From Skermania piniformis (lineage in GTDB: Bacteria; Actinomycetota; Actinomycetes; Mycobacteriales; Mycobacteriaceae): 64,000 bases of DNA. Numbering within the stretch: position 1 is the stretch's first letter; every line of letters begins with the position of its first letter. Below are positions 43,870-53,408 of this stretch, in pieces. The notes under the pieces are model-generated. The model saw nothing but the letters and a program-made list of their open reading frames with translations. It had not been told where the DNA came from and ran no database searches. The position numbers and the translations under genes were made by a program. The DNA lies in assembly GCF_019285775.1 (NCBI RefSeq), contig NZ_CP079105.1:3038001-3102000 (forward strand), given 5' to 3'.

Positions 43870-45317
43870 GCGTCTGCGATGTCCCGGTCATCTCCTCCGT
43901 CTGCGACACCGTGGGCGAGGGGGCCGCGTCGCTGATCGCGGCCCCCTTTGACTGGCTCGCACAAGCGATGGGCCAGGCCGCGGCCTGGCTGTTCGAGGCC
44001 GTCTGGACGGTCTTCGACACCACGACCCTCGTGGACGTCACCGGCGCGCAGTACGTCGCCGTCTACAACATCCTGTTCGGCGTCGCGGTCTTCCTGTTCC
44101 TGATCTTCTTCTGCCTCCAGCTCATCACCGGGCTCATCCACCGCGACCCCACCGCCCTCAGCCGTGCGGCTCTCGGGCTGGCGAAGTCGGTGCTCGGGTC
44201 GTTCCTGGTCATCACGCTCACCGCGCTGCTGCTGGAAGTCACCGACCAGCTCTGCGTCGGGATCGTGCAGGCCACCGGGAACACGATGGAAGGGATGGGC
44301 GACCGGATCGCCCTGCTCGCCGCCGGGTTCGGGGCCATCAACATCGCCGCGCCCGGCGTCGGCGCGATCATCACCATCTTCCTCGCCGGCCTCGCCATCA
44401 GCGCGGCGGCGATCGTGTGGTTCTCCCTCCTCATCCGCAAAGCGCTCCTGTTGGTCGCCATCGTGTTCGGCCCCATTGCGCTCGCCGGGGCAACCTGGGA
44501 CGCGACCAAGGGGTGGTTCGCCAAGTGGGCGACGTTCGTCATCGCCCTGATCTTCTCCAAGCTCGTCCTCGTCGTCATCTTCCTCGTCGCGATCGCGCAG
44601 GTCTCCGCGCCCATCGAGCTCGACCTGGCCTCCATCAGCGACCCCATCGCCGGTGTCGTCCTCATGGCGATCGGCGCGTTCGCGCCCTACATCACCTACA
44701 AGTTCCTGTCGTTCGCGGGGATCGACATGTACCACGCAATGAGCAGCGAGCAGGAAGCGAAGCAGGCCCTCAACCGGCCCGTCCCGATCCCCGCCGCGCC
44801 CTCGGGCGACAGTGCGAAGAAAGTGCTCGACGGCGGCGCGCCTCCCAGCGGAGGAGGCGGCAGCGGAGGCGGTTCGAGTTCCTCCGGGGCCGCACCGAAC
44901 GGCGGGGCCCCTGCTGCGGCTGCCGGTGGTGGCGGAGCTGCGGCCGGCGGAGCCGGAGCGAGCGGTGGCGCCGGGGCTGGCGCTGCCGGAGCCGGAGGTA
45001 CCGGGGCAGGTGCCGCAGGCGCGGGTGCAGCGGCCGGGCCGGTCGGTGCCGCTGTCGTCGTCGGGGCCGCGGCGGTCAAGGGAGCAGCGACCGTCGGCCC
45101 GAAGGCCGGTGGCGCGGTCGGCGGCGCGGCCGAGAGCCACGCCGGCGCTGCCACCGAGCAGGCATCCCCGCCGCCCGTCCCGCCGTCGCAGGACACGCCT
45201 GCGACTCGGCCTGCCCCGTCCACGCCGTCGTCCGTGCCGCCCGCATCGTCGAGCTCGGCGCCGAGACGGCAGGACCCTCCGCCCCCGCCGTCCGCGAAGC
45301 CGACAGGAAAGGAGTAG
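43866..45317 (+). CDS. VirB6/TrbL-like multi-spanning channel protein
   Basis: 483 residues. About six membrane helices in the first 290 residues, with the TrbL/VirB6-like pattern (SRAALGLAKSVLGSFLVITL, WFSLLIRKALLLVAIVFGPIALAG). A long Gly/Ala/Ser-rich low-complexity stretch follows, then a Pro/Ser tail. It would form the inner part of the translocation channel. Length and operon position agree. Confidence 0.8.
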   Translation: MSVCDVPVISSVCDTVGEGAASLIAAPFDWLAQAMGQAAAWLFEAVWTVFDTTTLVDVTGAQYVAVYNILFGVAVFLFLIFFCLQLITGLIHRDPTALSRAALGLAKSVLGSFLVITLTALLLEVTDQLCVGIVQATGNTMEGMGDRIALLAAGFGAINIAAPGVGAIITIFLAGLAISAAAIVWFSLLIRKALLLVAIVFGPIALAGATWDATKGWFAKWATFVIALIFSKLVLVVIFLVAIAQVSAPIELDLASISDPIAGVVLMAIGAFAPYITYKFLSFAGIDMYHAMSSEQEAKQALNRPVPIPAAPSGDSAKKVLDGGAPPSGGGGSGGGSSSSGAAPNGGAPAAAAGGGGAAAGGAGASGGAGAGAAGAGGTGAGAAGAGAAAGPVGAAVVVGAAAVKGAATVGPKAGGAVGGAAESHAGAATEQASPPPVPPSQDTPATRPAPSTPSSVPPASSSSAPRRQDPPPPPSAKPTGKE

Positions 45318-45321
45318 GCCG

Positions 45322-46782
45322 ATGGCCTCCAACACGCACAGCGACTACCCACTCGCCCCGGTGCAGTTCTCCCGCCTCACCAAACGCGGGGTCATGCTCG
45401 GCCTGTCGTTGCCGCAGCTCGTCGTCCTCGCGGTCGCGGTGCTCTCCGTCGTCGCCGGCCTCTACACCGGCGGTGGCATGGGTCTGGCCTGGACGTCCCC
45501 GGTCTGGGGCATTGCGGCCCTGGTTGCGGTCATCCCCGCCGGCGGCCGCAAGCTCATCGAGTGGGTGCCCATCGTCGCCCGCTGGATCGGGCGCACCTAC
45601 CTCGGGCAGCTCATCTACCGCCGCCGCGTCATCAAGCCGCGCCCCGCCGGCACCCTCGCCCTTCCCGGTGACGCCGCGCCGCTGCGGGAGTGGGAGGACC
45701 CCGAGACCGGCGCGGCGATGATCCACGACCCGCACGCCCAGACCCTCACCGCGATTCTCGGCGTCTCGCATCCCGCGTTCGTGCTCCTCGATCCCGGCGA
45801 GCAGCAGCGCCGCGTAGGAGGGTGGGGCCGCGTGCTCGCTTCGGCCTGTCGCTCAGGGCGGATCGCCTGTATCCAGGTGTCCGAACGGACCCTGCCGGAC
45901 TCCGGCACCGGCCTGGCGGAGTGGTGGCGCACGCACGGCACCGACGACGGCTCCTGGGCCGCGACCACCTACGCCGAGCTGATCGAGCGCGCCGGCCCCG
46001 CCGGAGAGCGGCACGCCACCACGATCAGCCTCGCCCTGGACATGAAGGCTGCCGCCCGGCAGATCAGGACCAGCGGCGGCGGGATGCGCGGCGCCGCGGC
46101 CGTGCTGCGTCAGGAGATGAGCACCCTCACCACGGCGCTGCGTGCAGCGGAGCTCACCTCGACCGGGTGACTCACGCCAGGCGAGGTCGCCGTCGTCCTC
46201 CGCTCGACCTACGACCCGGCCGCCGCGCCGGCCTTGGAGCGGCACGGGGCGCTCGGCCGCGACCTCGCCACGGCCGGCCCGGTCGCGGTGACCGAGACCT
46301 GGGACCGGCTGCGGTCGGACTCCGCGTTCCACGCGGTGCTGTGGGTCACCGAATGGCCGAGGTCCGCGGTTTATCCGGGGTTCCTCGCCCCGCTCGTGCT
46401 GTCCAACGGCATTCTGCGCACCCTCGCCCTGCACTACACGCCGGTTCGCGCTGACCGGGCGGCCAGGGACCTGCGGAAGAAGAAGACCGAGCTCATCAGC
46501 GACGCGGCCCAGCGTCGCAAGATCGGGCAGGTCGAGGACACCGCCGCCTCCGCCGAGCTCGATGACGTGCTCCAGCAGGAGGCCGACCTGACTGCCGGCC
46601 ACGGAGTCCTGCGCGTCACCGGCCTCGTCTCCGTCTCGGCGCCGACCGTCGACGACCTCGACGCCGCGGTGGCTGCCGTCGAGCAGGCCGCCATCCAAGC
46701 GAGCTGCGAGACGCGGCGGCTGGTCGGTCAGCAGGCGCAGGCGTTCACCGCCGCCGCGCTGCCGCTGTGCCGGCCGGTCTGA
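45322..46782 (+). pseudogene. SCO6880/PrgI-VirB3-like gene with in-frame TGA
   Basis: ATG at 45322 after AAAGGAG. Two N-terminal membrane helices and the following domain are typical of SCO6880-family proteins of actinobacterial conjugation systems. After 282 codons a TGA (46168-46170) interrupts, and the same frame then continues with LTPGEVAVVLRSTYDP to the TGA at 46780-46782, so the whole frame is 486 codons, about the family's usual length. The stop most simply replaces TGG (Trp) in TSTG-W-LTPGE. No good restart with a ribosome site lies after it. Either the gene is inactivated, or the stop is read through or is a sequencing error. Confidence 0.85.
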
Positions 46783-46785
46783 CCG

Positions 46786-46798
46786 GATGCACCTGCTC
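46786..46798 (+). promoter_or_regulatory. Repeated motif copy 4 (ATGCACCTGCTC)
   Basis: In the 50-base gap before 46833. Confidence 0.4.
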
Positions 46799-46832
46799 AC
46801 CGATCCCCAAGTCCCGTGAAGGAGTCCCGACC

Positions 46833-48017
46833 ATGCCGACCTTCGATGACCCGCAAGCCGACGCCGCCGAGGCGTCGGCCGCGCTGCGCGGCCTCGCCCA
46901 CGCAACCCGCGCGATGCCCGAGCCCGCCGCGACCTACTCCGTGATCGGTGACCTGCTCGCCGGGGTCCGGTCGCTGCGGCAGGTGCTCGACCAGCTCGCC
47001 GCCGCGCACGTCGACAATCGCGTCCTTGCCCACGACGACGCCGGAGACCAGGCGGCCGGCGCGACCTCCGCGCTCGCGGCGGCGGACGAGCTGCACCAGG
47101 CCGGCGCGCTGCTGGACACGGTGGAGCGGCGGCTGGATGCCGCCTCCCAGCACTCCGGCCGCATCGCCTGGCAACCGGCTGCGCCCACCCCCGAACCGGC
47201 CCGCACGACCGCGCACATCGGCACGCTGACGCTGACGGTGTGGCCTGACGAGCCGCTGGGCGAACACCAGCGCTACGCCTACCGCATCGAGGACTCCGCC
47301 AGCGGGGAGACGATCGAGGGCCGGGACCTGTTCACCGGCACCGGAGCCCCGGTCGATCCCAGCCGGGCGCTGCGCGAGCTCGGCGTCGACCTCAGCGCCG
47401 CGGGCGAGGCCCGGAACTACGTCCTCGACAACCCCGGCACCCATCCCGAGAACGAGGGCCTGTTCCCGGAGTGGGCCGCCGACGCCGCGCTGCGCAGCTA
47501 CACCGACCTGACCGTGTTCGCCGAGTTCGATCCGGCCGCCCTGGACGCAGAGCAGGCGCCCCTGACGGAGCCGGCGCTGCGGTGGATCAGCGTCGTGTTT
47601 CTGGACGGCTCCGAGGCCGACGAGGTGCTGGACCTCATTCGACGCGAGGGCACCGATGCGGCGATCGAGCATCTGGCTGGCTTCGACCTCGGCGAGGAGA
47701 CCGCGCAGGCCGCGCTCGAGAACGGGTACGTCTACAGCACCCCGCCGACAGGCGCCCTGGATCGCACCGCGACCAGGGACATCTACACGCTCACCTACAA
47801 CCCGTTCACGGGGCACATCGCCCTCCTCCGCGAGCACGACGCGCTGCCCGATCCCGTGCTCCTCAGCATCGAGACCCCGGCGCCCAGCGCGGCCTCCGCT
47901 CAGGCGCCGGCAGCCGAGCGCGAGACGGCCCGGCGGGTCGGCCGGGCCGGCGCGGAGACGGATTGGTTCGCCCGCCCGCCGGTGTCCCCGAGCCACGGCC
48001 GGGGGCTCGTGCTGTGA
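46833..48017 (+). CDS. Unknown protein of the conjugation operon
   Basis: 394 residues from ATG at 46833 behind GAAGGAG. Acidic, soluble, no membrane helix. It has a middle segment on proteins of this operon type (HIGTLTLTVWPDEP, YRIEDSASGETIEGRDLFTG) and a second (YTLTYNPFTGHIALLRE) that suggest beta domains. I do not recognise the family. Its stop overlaps the VirB4-like start. Confidence 0.7.
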   Translation: MPTFDDPQADAAEASAALRGLAHATRAMPEPAATYSVIGDLLAGVRSLRQVLDQLAAAHVDNRVLAHDDAGDQAAGATSALAAADELHQAGALLDTVERRLDAASQHSGRIAWQPAAPTPEPARTTAHIGTLTLTVWPDEPLGEHQRYAYRIEDSASGETIEGRDLFTGTGAPVDPSRALRELGVDLSAAGEARNYVLDNPGTHPENEGLFPEWAADAALRSYTDLTVFAEFDPAALDAEQAPLTEPALRWISVVFLDGSEADEVLDLIRREGTDAAIEHLAGFDLGEETAQAALENGYVYSTPPTGALDRTATRDIYTLTYNPFTGHIALLREHDALPDPVLLSIETPAPSAASAQAPAAERETARRVGRAGAETDWFARPPVSPSHGRGLVL

Positions 48018-49564
48018 CTGAGCGGGACGAGGGTCGGCTGCACACGAGCGTGCTGATCGGCCCGAACGGCGAGCGCCGGAAGCACCGCAAGGCCCGCCGC
48101 CAGGCGGCGGCGCAGGTCGAGGTCGACGCGCGGGCGGCCCGCAAGGCCGAGGCCAAGGCCAAGTGGGAAGCCGAGCAGGCCGAGAAACGCGCCACGGTCT
48201 TCCTCCCCGCCGCCGGGGAGGCGGGGCCCGCGGCGCTGCGGACGCCGGGCCGGTTTCGGCTGCCGCGTCACCAGGACACGTCCGCGACGCTCGCCGGGCA
48301 GTACCCGTTTCTCGCGGAAGCTGGCCTCGGCTCCTCGGGGGTGTTCGTCGGTCAGGACCTCTACAGCGGCGGATCGTTCGTGTTCGATCCGTGGGAGCTC
48401 TACCGGCGCGGCGTCATCACCGCGCCGAACATCGTGCTCGCGGGGATCGTGGGCAGCGGCAAGTCGTCGCTCGCCAAGAGTCTCTACACGAGGTCGCTGC
48501 CGTTCGGGCGGCGCGTCTACGTCCCCGGCGATCCGAAAGGGGAGCACACCCCCGTCGCCGAGGCGGTCGGCGGGCGGGCCATCGTCCTCGGCCACGGCCT
48601 GCGGAATCGGCTCAACCCACTCGATGAGGGCCACCGACCCTCCACCGTCAGCGACGCCGAATGGGCCTCGCAGGTCACTGCACGCCGCCGCGACCTGATC
48701 GGCGCGCTCGCGGAGACCGTGCTCGACCGTCCCCTCTCCCCGCTGGAGCACACCGCAATCGACCTCGCCCTGGCCGACGCGGTGCGCAGCGCGGAGGTGC
48801 CGATCCTCCCGATGGTGGTGGACCGGATTCTCGCCCCGAACCCCGCCGACGACGAGGACCGGCGGCTCGCGGAGGACGGCCGTCTCGTCGGCCACGCCCT
48901 GCGCCGCCTGGTCGCCGGCGACCTGCAAGGCCTGTTCGACGGCCCTTCGACGGTGCGGTTCGACCCGAGCCTGCCGATGGTGTCGCTGGACCTGTCGCGG
49001 GTCGCGGAGAACTCACCCCTCATCTCCGTGTTGATGACCTGTTCTTCGGCGTGGATGGAGTCGGCCCTGTCCGACCCGAACGGCGGGCAGCGGTTCGTGA
49101 TCTACGACGAGGCATGGCGGCTCATGCAGTACCCGAGCCTCCTGCGGCGGATGGACGCGCAATGGAGGCTCGCCCGCCACTACGGGATCAGCAACATGCT
49201 CGTGTTCCACAAGCTCTCCGACCTCGACAACGTGGGCGACGCCGGGACTGCGATGCGCGCGCTCGCGTCCTCGCTGCTGGCCAACGCCGAGGTGCGGATC
49301 GTCTACCGCCAGGAGCCCGACCAGCTCGGCTCGACCGCGCTCGCGCTCGGGCTGACCGGCACCGAGCAGAAGCTGCTCCCCGGCCTCGGGACCGGGCAAG
49401 GGCTCTGGCGGATCAAGGACCGCAGCTTCGTCGTGCAGCACCAGCTCCACCCCGCCGAGCTCGCCGCGTTCGACACCACCGCCCGCATGACCAGCGAAAC
49501 CCGCGAGTTCACGAATCCCGACGTGGCTTCACGAATCCCGAAGGCTCCGGGAGAGATCCGATGA
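48014..49564 (+). CDS. VirB4-like conjugation ATPase
   Basis: 516 residues from GTG at 48014 (GTGA overlap). Basic coiled N-terminus, then Walker A GIVGSGKSS (about 142-150), Walker B FVIYDEAWRLM (about 361-371), and HYGISNMLVFHKLSDL, MRALASSLLANAEVRIVYRQ, as in VirB4/TrbE ATPases. It powers assembly and transfer through the channel. Lacks the VirB3-like N-terminal helices, which the SCO6880-like gene probably supplies. Confidence 0.9.
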   Translation: MTERDEGRLHTSVLIGPNGERRKHRKARRQAAAQVEVDARAARKAEAKAKWEAEQAEKRATVFLPAAGEAGPAALRTPGRFRLPRHQDTSATLAGQYPFLAEAGLGSSGVFVGQDLYSGGSFVFDPWELYRRGVITAPNIVLAGIVGSGKSSLAKSLYTRSLPFGRRVYVPGDPKGEHTPVAEAVGGRAIVLGHGLRNRLNPLDEGHRPSTVSDAEWASQVTARRRDLIGALAETVLDRPLSPLEHTAIDLALADAVRSAEVPILPMVVDRILAPNPADDEDRRLAEDGRLVGHALRRLVAGDLQGLFDGPSTVRFDPSLPMVSLDLSRVAENSPLISVLMTCSSAWMESALSDPNGGQRFVIYDEAWRLMQYPSLLRRMDAQWRLARHYGISNMLVFHKLSDLDNVGDAGTAMRALASSLLANAEVRIVYRQEPDQLGSTALALGLTGTEQKLLPGLGTGQGLWRIKDRSFVVQHQLHPAELAAFDTTARMTSETREFTNPDVASRIPKAPGEIR

Positions 49565-50091
49565 GCCGGCCCCGCTACAAGCGCGCCGCCGGTGAGCACG
49601 CTGCCGAAGAGCCAGAGGCTCCAGTCGTCCTGCCGCACGTCGTCATGCAGGTCGCCGAGGACGGCACGATGACCGTCGCCGTCGACGGGGCACCGCACCT
49701 GCCGGAGCCGTTTGCCCCGCGCTGGCGGCGCGACTCGTTCGCCGCCGTCCTCGACCGGCTCACCGACCAGCACCGATCCCCGGTGCGCGTCGAGGTCCGC
49801 GAGGCGGACGGGACCGTGTTCACCGACATCATCACGCCTTTCCGCCGACGGGCCGTGCCCGAGCCGCCCGCGAGACCCGCCGCGTCGGCGCCGCTCCCGG
49901 TGCTCTACGGGGAAGGGTTCATGCCCGGTGAGGATGTGGCGATCGCCGTGGTCGTCGCCCACGGCGACGCCGCCCCGGACGGCACCATGCGCGGCCTCGT
50001 CACCACTGAGCAAGTCGCGGGCAGCCCAACCCGCGAGGTCATCCTGCTTGGCCGCGTCTCCGGCGCTGTGACCATCGGACACCCCGAATGA
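49561..50091 (+). CDS. Unknown protein between VirB4- and VirD4-like genes
   Basis: 176 residues from ATG at 49561 (ATGA overlap with the stop before). Basic N-terminus, no membrane helix; the C-terminal half has beta-rich patterns (AIAVVVAHGDAAPDG, REVILLGRVSG). Family not recognised. Overlaps on both sides show it is translated with the ATPase genes. Confidence 0.7.
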   Translation: MSRPRYKRAAGEHAAEEPEAPVVLPHVVMQVAEDGTMTVAVDGAPHLPEPFAPRWRRDSFAAVLDRLTDQHRSPVRVEVREADGTVFTDIITPFRRRAVPEPPARPAASAPLPVLYGEGFMPGEDVAIAVVVAHGDAAPDGTMRGLVTTEQVAGSPTREVILLGRVSGAVTIGHPE

Positions 50092-51860
50092 GCACTCCAC
50101 GCCCTGCCGGTGCCTTCGGGGACGAGCTGAGCAACCTCGGCATCGGCTTCCTCATCGCGGCGGCGATGCTGGCCGGCATCCTCCGCGGGGCCGGTTCTGT
50201 CGCCGCCTGGATCACCGGCACAGGTCAACCCTCGGGCGGGGTCGAGGCCGGCCTTGGGGTGCTGCTGAACCCCGGCGACCCGGCCGTGCCGCTCGACGCG
50301 CCGGGGCTCAGTGCCGTCGCCTACTGGATCACCGCCGCCGTCCTCATCCTCGGCGCCGGAACGCTCGGCTGGTGGGTGTGGCGGTTCTTCCGCGAGCACG
50401 GCCGTCAGGTCACGGCCGACCCGTATCGCATCGCCGGGGTCGCCACCCGCTCCGAGGTCGCCAGGGCGGCCTCGGCGAAGGCGCTGCTGCGGCGCGCGGA
50501 ACACCTGCGTCCCTCGCTCGCCAAGCCCCGGCCGGAGGAGGTCGGATACCGGATCGGCGCCTCGCGCGGCAGCGGGGTCTGGGCCTCGGTAGAGGACTCC
50601 ATCCTGCTCATCGGCCCGCCCCGCTCCGGCAAAGGAGCCCACGTCGTCATCAACGCGATCTTGGACGCGCCCGGCGCCGTCATCACGACGAGCACCCGAC
50701 CCGACAACCTCACCGCCACGTTGCGGGCACGGGAGACGATCGGCCCGGTCGCCGTCTTCGACCCGCAGCACCTTGCCGAAGGCGTGCCCGCCGGGCTGCG
50801 CTGGTCACCCATCCGGGGATGCGACGACCCCCTGACTGCGATGATCCGTGCCACCGGCCTCGCCGCCGGCACCGGCCTGTCCGCCGGCGGCGTCGAGGGC
50901 GGCGGGTTCTGGGAGGGCAAGACGAGGACGGCGCTCCAAGCCCTGCTCCACGCCGCCGCGCTCGACCACCGCGGACCCGACGAGCTGTTCCGCTGGACCC
51001 TCGACCCGTCCGCCGCAGCCGACGCGGTGGCGATCCTCACCGCCAACCCACGCGCAGCGACCGGGTGGGCGGAGTCGTTGCAGGCGATGATCGACTCCGA
51101 CCCCCGCACCCGCGACTCGATCTGGCAGGGCGTGTCCCTCGCCCTCGCTGCCCTCGCCGACCCGCGCGTGCTCGATGCCGTGAGCCCGAGAGAGGGCGAG
51201 GACTTCGACCCCGAAGCGTTCCTCCGAGCTCGTGGCACCCTCTACCTCCTGGCGACCGGAGCCGGCGCGAACAATAGCGCAGCCTTGGTCGCCGCGTTCG
51301 TGGAAGACGTCGTGGAGGCTGCCCGGCGTATCGCCGCGGTCAGCCCCGGCGCGAGACTCGACCCGCCTGTGTTACTGGCACTCGATGAGGTCGGCAACTT
51401 GGCACCCCTGCCGTCGTTGCCGACGCTCATGGCCGAGGGAGGCGGCACCGGGATCACGACGATGCCCGTCTTGCAGTCGCTCGCCCAAGCCCGCGAGAAG
51501 TGGTCGGAGAACGCGGCCGGCGCGATCTGGGACGCAAGCATCGTCAAGATCATCCTGGGCGGCGCCTCCAACAGCCGCGACCTGCACGACCTCACCACCC
51601 TCATCGGCGAGCGAGACGAGGTGACCGACTCAACCACGGTCGGAGACCACGGCTCGCGCTCTGCGCAACGCTCCATCCGGCGGGTGCCGATCATGCCGCC
51701 CGACGCGATCCGCACCCTGCCGTTCGGCACCGCCCTGGTGTTGCTGCGGGCCGCGCCACCCATTGTCACGAGGATGCGCGCCTGGACGAACCGACCCGAC
51801 GCCGCCCAGCTCCGTGCCGACAGAGCCGGCATCGAGGCCCTTTTCGAGCGCCGCTCGTAG
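50088..51860 (+). CDS. VirD4/TraG-type coupling protein
   Basis: 590 residues. Two N-terminal membrane helices (FLIAAAMLAGILRG; YWITAAVLILGAGTLGWWVWRF), Walker A GPPRSGKGAH (about 175), Walker B LLALDEVGNLAPL (about 429) and a C-terminal TraM-binding-like region (PVLQSLAQAREKW). It recruits the relaxosome to the channel. Complete for the family. Confidence 0.93.
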   Translation: MSTPRPAGAFGDELSNLGIGFLIAAAMLAGILRGAGSVAAWITGTGQPSGGVEAGLGVLLNPGDPAVPLDAPGLSAVAYWITAAVLILGAGTLGWWVWRFFREHGRQVTADPYRIAGVATRSEVARAASAKALLRRAEHLRPSLAKPRPEEVGYRIGASRGSGVWASVEDSILLIGPPRSGKGAHVVINAILDAPGAVITTSTRPDNLTATLRARETIGPVAVFDPQHLAEGVPAGLRWSPIRGCDDPLTAMIRATGLAAGTGLSAGGVEGGGFWEGKTRTALQALLHAAALDHRGPDELFRWTLDPSAAADAVAILTANPRAATGWAESLQAMIDSDPRTRDSIWQGVSLALAALADPRVLDAVSPREGEDFDPEAFLRARGTLYLLATGAGANNSAALVAAFVEDVVEAARRIAAVSPGARLDPPVLLALDEVGNLAPLPSLPTLMAEGGGTGITTMPVLQSLAQAREKWSENAAGAIWDASIVKIILGGASNSRDLHDLTTLIGERDEVTDSTTVGDHGSRSAQRSIRRVPIMPPDAIRTLPFGTALVLLRAAPPIVTRMRAWTNRPDAAQLRADRAGIEALFERRS

Positions 51861-51870
51861 GAGTCGGCGG

Positions 51871-51881
51871 GCGCACCTGCC
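51871..51881 (+). promoter_or_regulatory. Repeated motif copy 5 (GCGCACCTGCC)
   Basis: In the 70-base gap before the SSB gene. Confidence 0.4.
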
Positions 51882-51930
51882 TGGCATGAGCGGCCTATCG
51901 GGCCGCGGTGAATGTCAGGAGGACGGTCGC

Positions 51931-52410
51931 ATGACTGAGCGCGAGACCGAACCGCTCTGGGGTTACATCGCCTCGGAGCCGGACATCAAGTCGACGAGGA
52001 ACGGCAAGGCGCGGTTCTTCGCGTTCGTCGGTGAGCCGCAGTACCGCGACGAGCCGGACGGCTCCCGCGCGAGGGTGGGTACGCAGTATCGGCCGATGGT
52101 GGCCTACGGGCCTGCGGCCGAGGCCGCGGCGAGCAAGTTCGCCCGCGGGGACAACTTCGTCGCCGTCGGCTACAGCCGCCCCTACTCCTACAAGAAGGAC
52201 GGGAGGGACATCTCCGGTAAGGAGTTCGTCGTCCTCGGGATCGGCCACGACTCGCTGCGGACGAATTACGACGTGGACCGTTCCGTCCGACCCGCCCGAG
52301 GCACAGGCGGCGAGCCGGCGGCTGTCGCCGCGAAGCGCGGCCAGGAGGTGCCATCCGAGTTCACGGCAGCCCGGACCTCGACCTCCGCCGGCCAGACGAT
52401 CGCGCTGTGA
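51931..52410 (+). CDS. Single-stranded DNA-binding protein
   Basis: 159 residues from ATG at 51931 behind GTCAGGAGG. OB-fold pattern (EPLWGYIASEPDIKSTRNGKARF, then FVAVGYSRPYSYKKDGRD, KEFVVLGIG). It coats the transferred strand or aids replication. Differs from the host SSB and lacks its acidic C-terminal tip. Confidence 0.8.
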   Translation: MTERETEPLWGYIASEPDIKSTRNGKARFFAFVGEPQYRDEPDGSRARVGTQYRPMVAYGPAAEAAASKFARGDNFVAVGYSRPYSYKKDGRDISGKEFVVLGIGHDSLRTNYDVDRSVRPARGTGGEPAAVAAKRGQEVPSEFTAARTSTSAGQTIAL

Positions 52411-52422
52411 AGGGGACGCATC

Positions 52423-52995
52423 ATGGCTGAGAACGAAGCGATCCCCGAGTTCGAGGAAACGGGCGAGGACCCGGTCGGCGAGCGCGACCCGGTGCTCCCG
52501 CCCGAGCCGCCGCACCCGATCAACTGGAACCTGCTGACCGCCGACGAGGCCGAGGCCGAATGGCTGGAGCTCAACCGCTGGGTCAACTGGCTCCGCACGA
52601 CCTACGGCCTCCCGGCCAGCGTCGTGCCGCCGTTCTGGCACCGGCACTCCGAGCTCGTGTGGGAGCTGTCCGCTCTGCACCTGCACTGGCTGGCGGCCTA
52701 CGACGCCGAGCAGAACGCGAGCGCGCCGCTCGGCTGGCACCGCGACTTCGCGGACGCGCGGCAGCGGCTCCGCGATTGGGTTGCCGCCTGCGGCACGCGG
52801 CTGGACCGCGACCGTCCGACCCGGCAGACCGCCTGGCCCGGCGAGGACCCCGCCGAGCCGGTCGAGGAGACGGTGATCGAGAACCGCGACGAGGACTTCG
52901 TGGCATGGATGCTCGCCGATGTCGCCGCCCGTCGGCAAGCCGAGAACGAGTTCTACGCCAACCTGGACCCGAGCACCGGCGAGCTGCACGGCTGA
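52423..52995 (+). CDS. DUF4913-domain protein
   Basis: 190 residues with the DUF4913 pattern: LNRWVNWLRTTYGLPASVVPPFW and WHRHSELVWELSALHLHW. Family is typical of actinobacterial plasmids and elements; function unknown. It starts 12 bases after the SSB stop. Confidence 0.85.
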   Translation: MAENEAIPEFEETGEDPVGERDPVLPPEPPHPINWNLLTADEAEAEWLELNRWVNWLRTTYGLPASVVPPFWHRHSELVWELSALHLHWLAAYDAEQNASAPLGWHRDFADARQRLRDWVAACGTRLDRDRPTRQTAWPGEDPAEPVEETVIENRDEDFVAWMLADVAARRQAENEFYANLDPSTGELHG

Positions 52996-53225
52996 TGGGC
53001 TCCTACGTCAGGAAGACCGAGCGCCGTGCCTACCAGGATCGGTCGTTCTCCGTGCGGGCGGTGCACCGCGAGCCGCCGGACCTCCACAAGCTGGCGGAGC
53101 TGCTGATCCGCCTGACTTTGCAGGAGACCGGCCGCGGCCGTGCTGAGCGCCGAGCGGTCGAGCCGCCCGAGACGTATCGCCCTACCGGACCCGCGATCAT
53201 GGCCGTGTCAGAGACGACCGGGTAG
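52995..53225 (+). CDS. Small unknown basic protein
   Basis: 76 residues; ATG shares one base with the DUF4913 stop (TGATG). Basic, no known domain. Last gene of the operon before the recombinase leader. Confidence 0.6.
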   Translation: MGSYVRKTERRAYQDRSFSVRAVHREPPDLHKLAELLIRLTLQETGRGRAERRAVEPPETYRPTGPAIMAVSETTG

Positions 53226-53408
53226 AATCGTGAACAAGCAAGCCTCGCGTCGGCGGGGTGTTGTGGTCCTAACCCCGCCGTTCTGACGGGCAACCTAACG
53301 TGGCCGATCCGGCCTAGTCCTAGAGCCTCCGGGCTTCTCTCACGATCAGCACCCCTCGGGCGTTCAGCCCGAGCGCGAGGGCCGATTCCCGTGAGAGAAG
53401 GCCCGCAA
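53226..53408 (+). promoter_or_regulatory. Structured leader of the serine recombinase gene
   Basis: Three foldable parts: an 8-bp hairpin CGGCGGGG/CCCCGCCG around 53254-53283; CTCGGGC-GTTCA-GCCCGAG (53355-53373); and long-range arms TCTCTCACG (53336-53344) and CGTGAGAGA (53390-53398). The second arm overlaps the AGAAGG ribosome site (53395-53400) of the recombinase, so folding could block its translation. Confidence 0.5.

Noticed and set aside
46171-46782. Second half of the SCO6880-like gene as an independent gene
   Set aside because: No start codon with a ribosome site near the TGA; it is the same frame and family as the first half.
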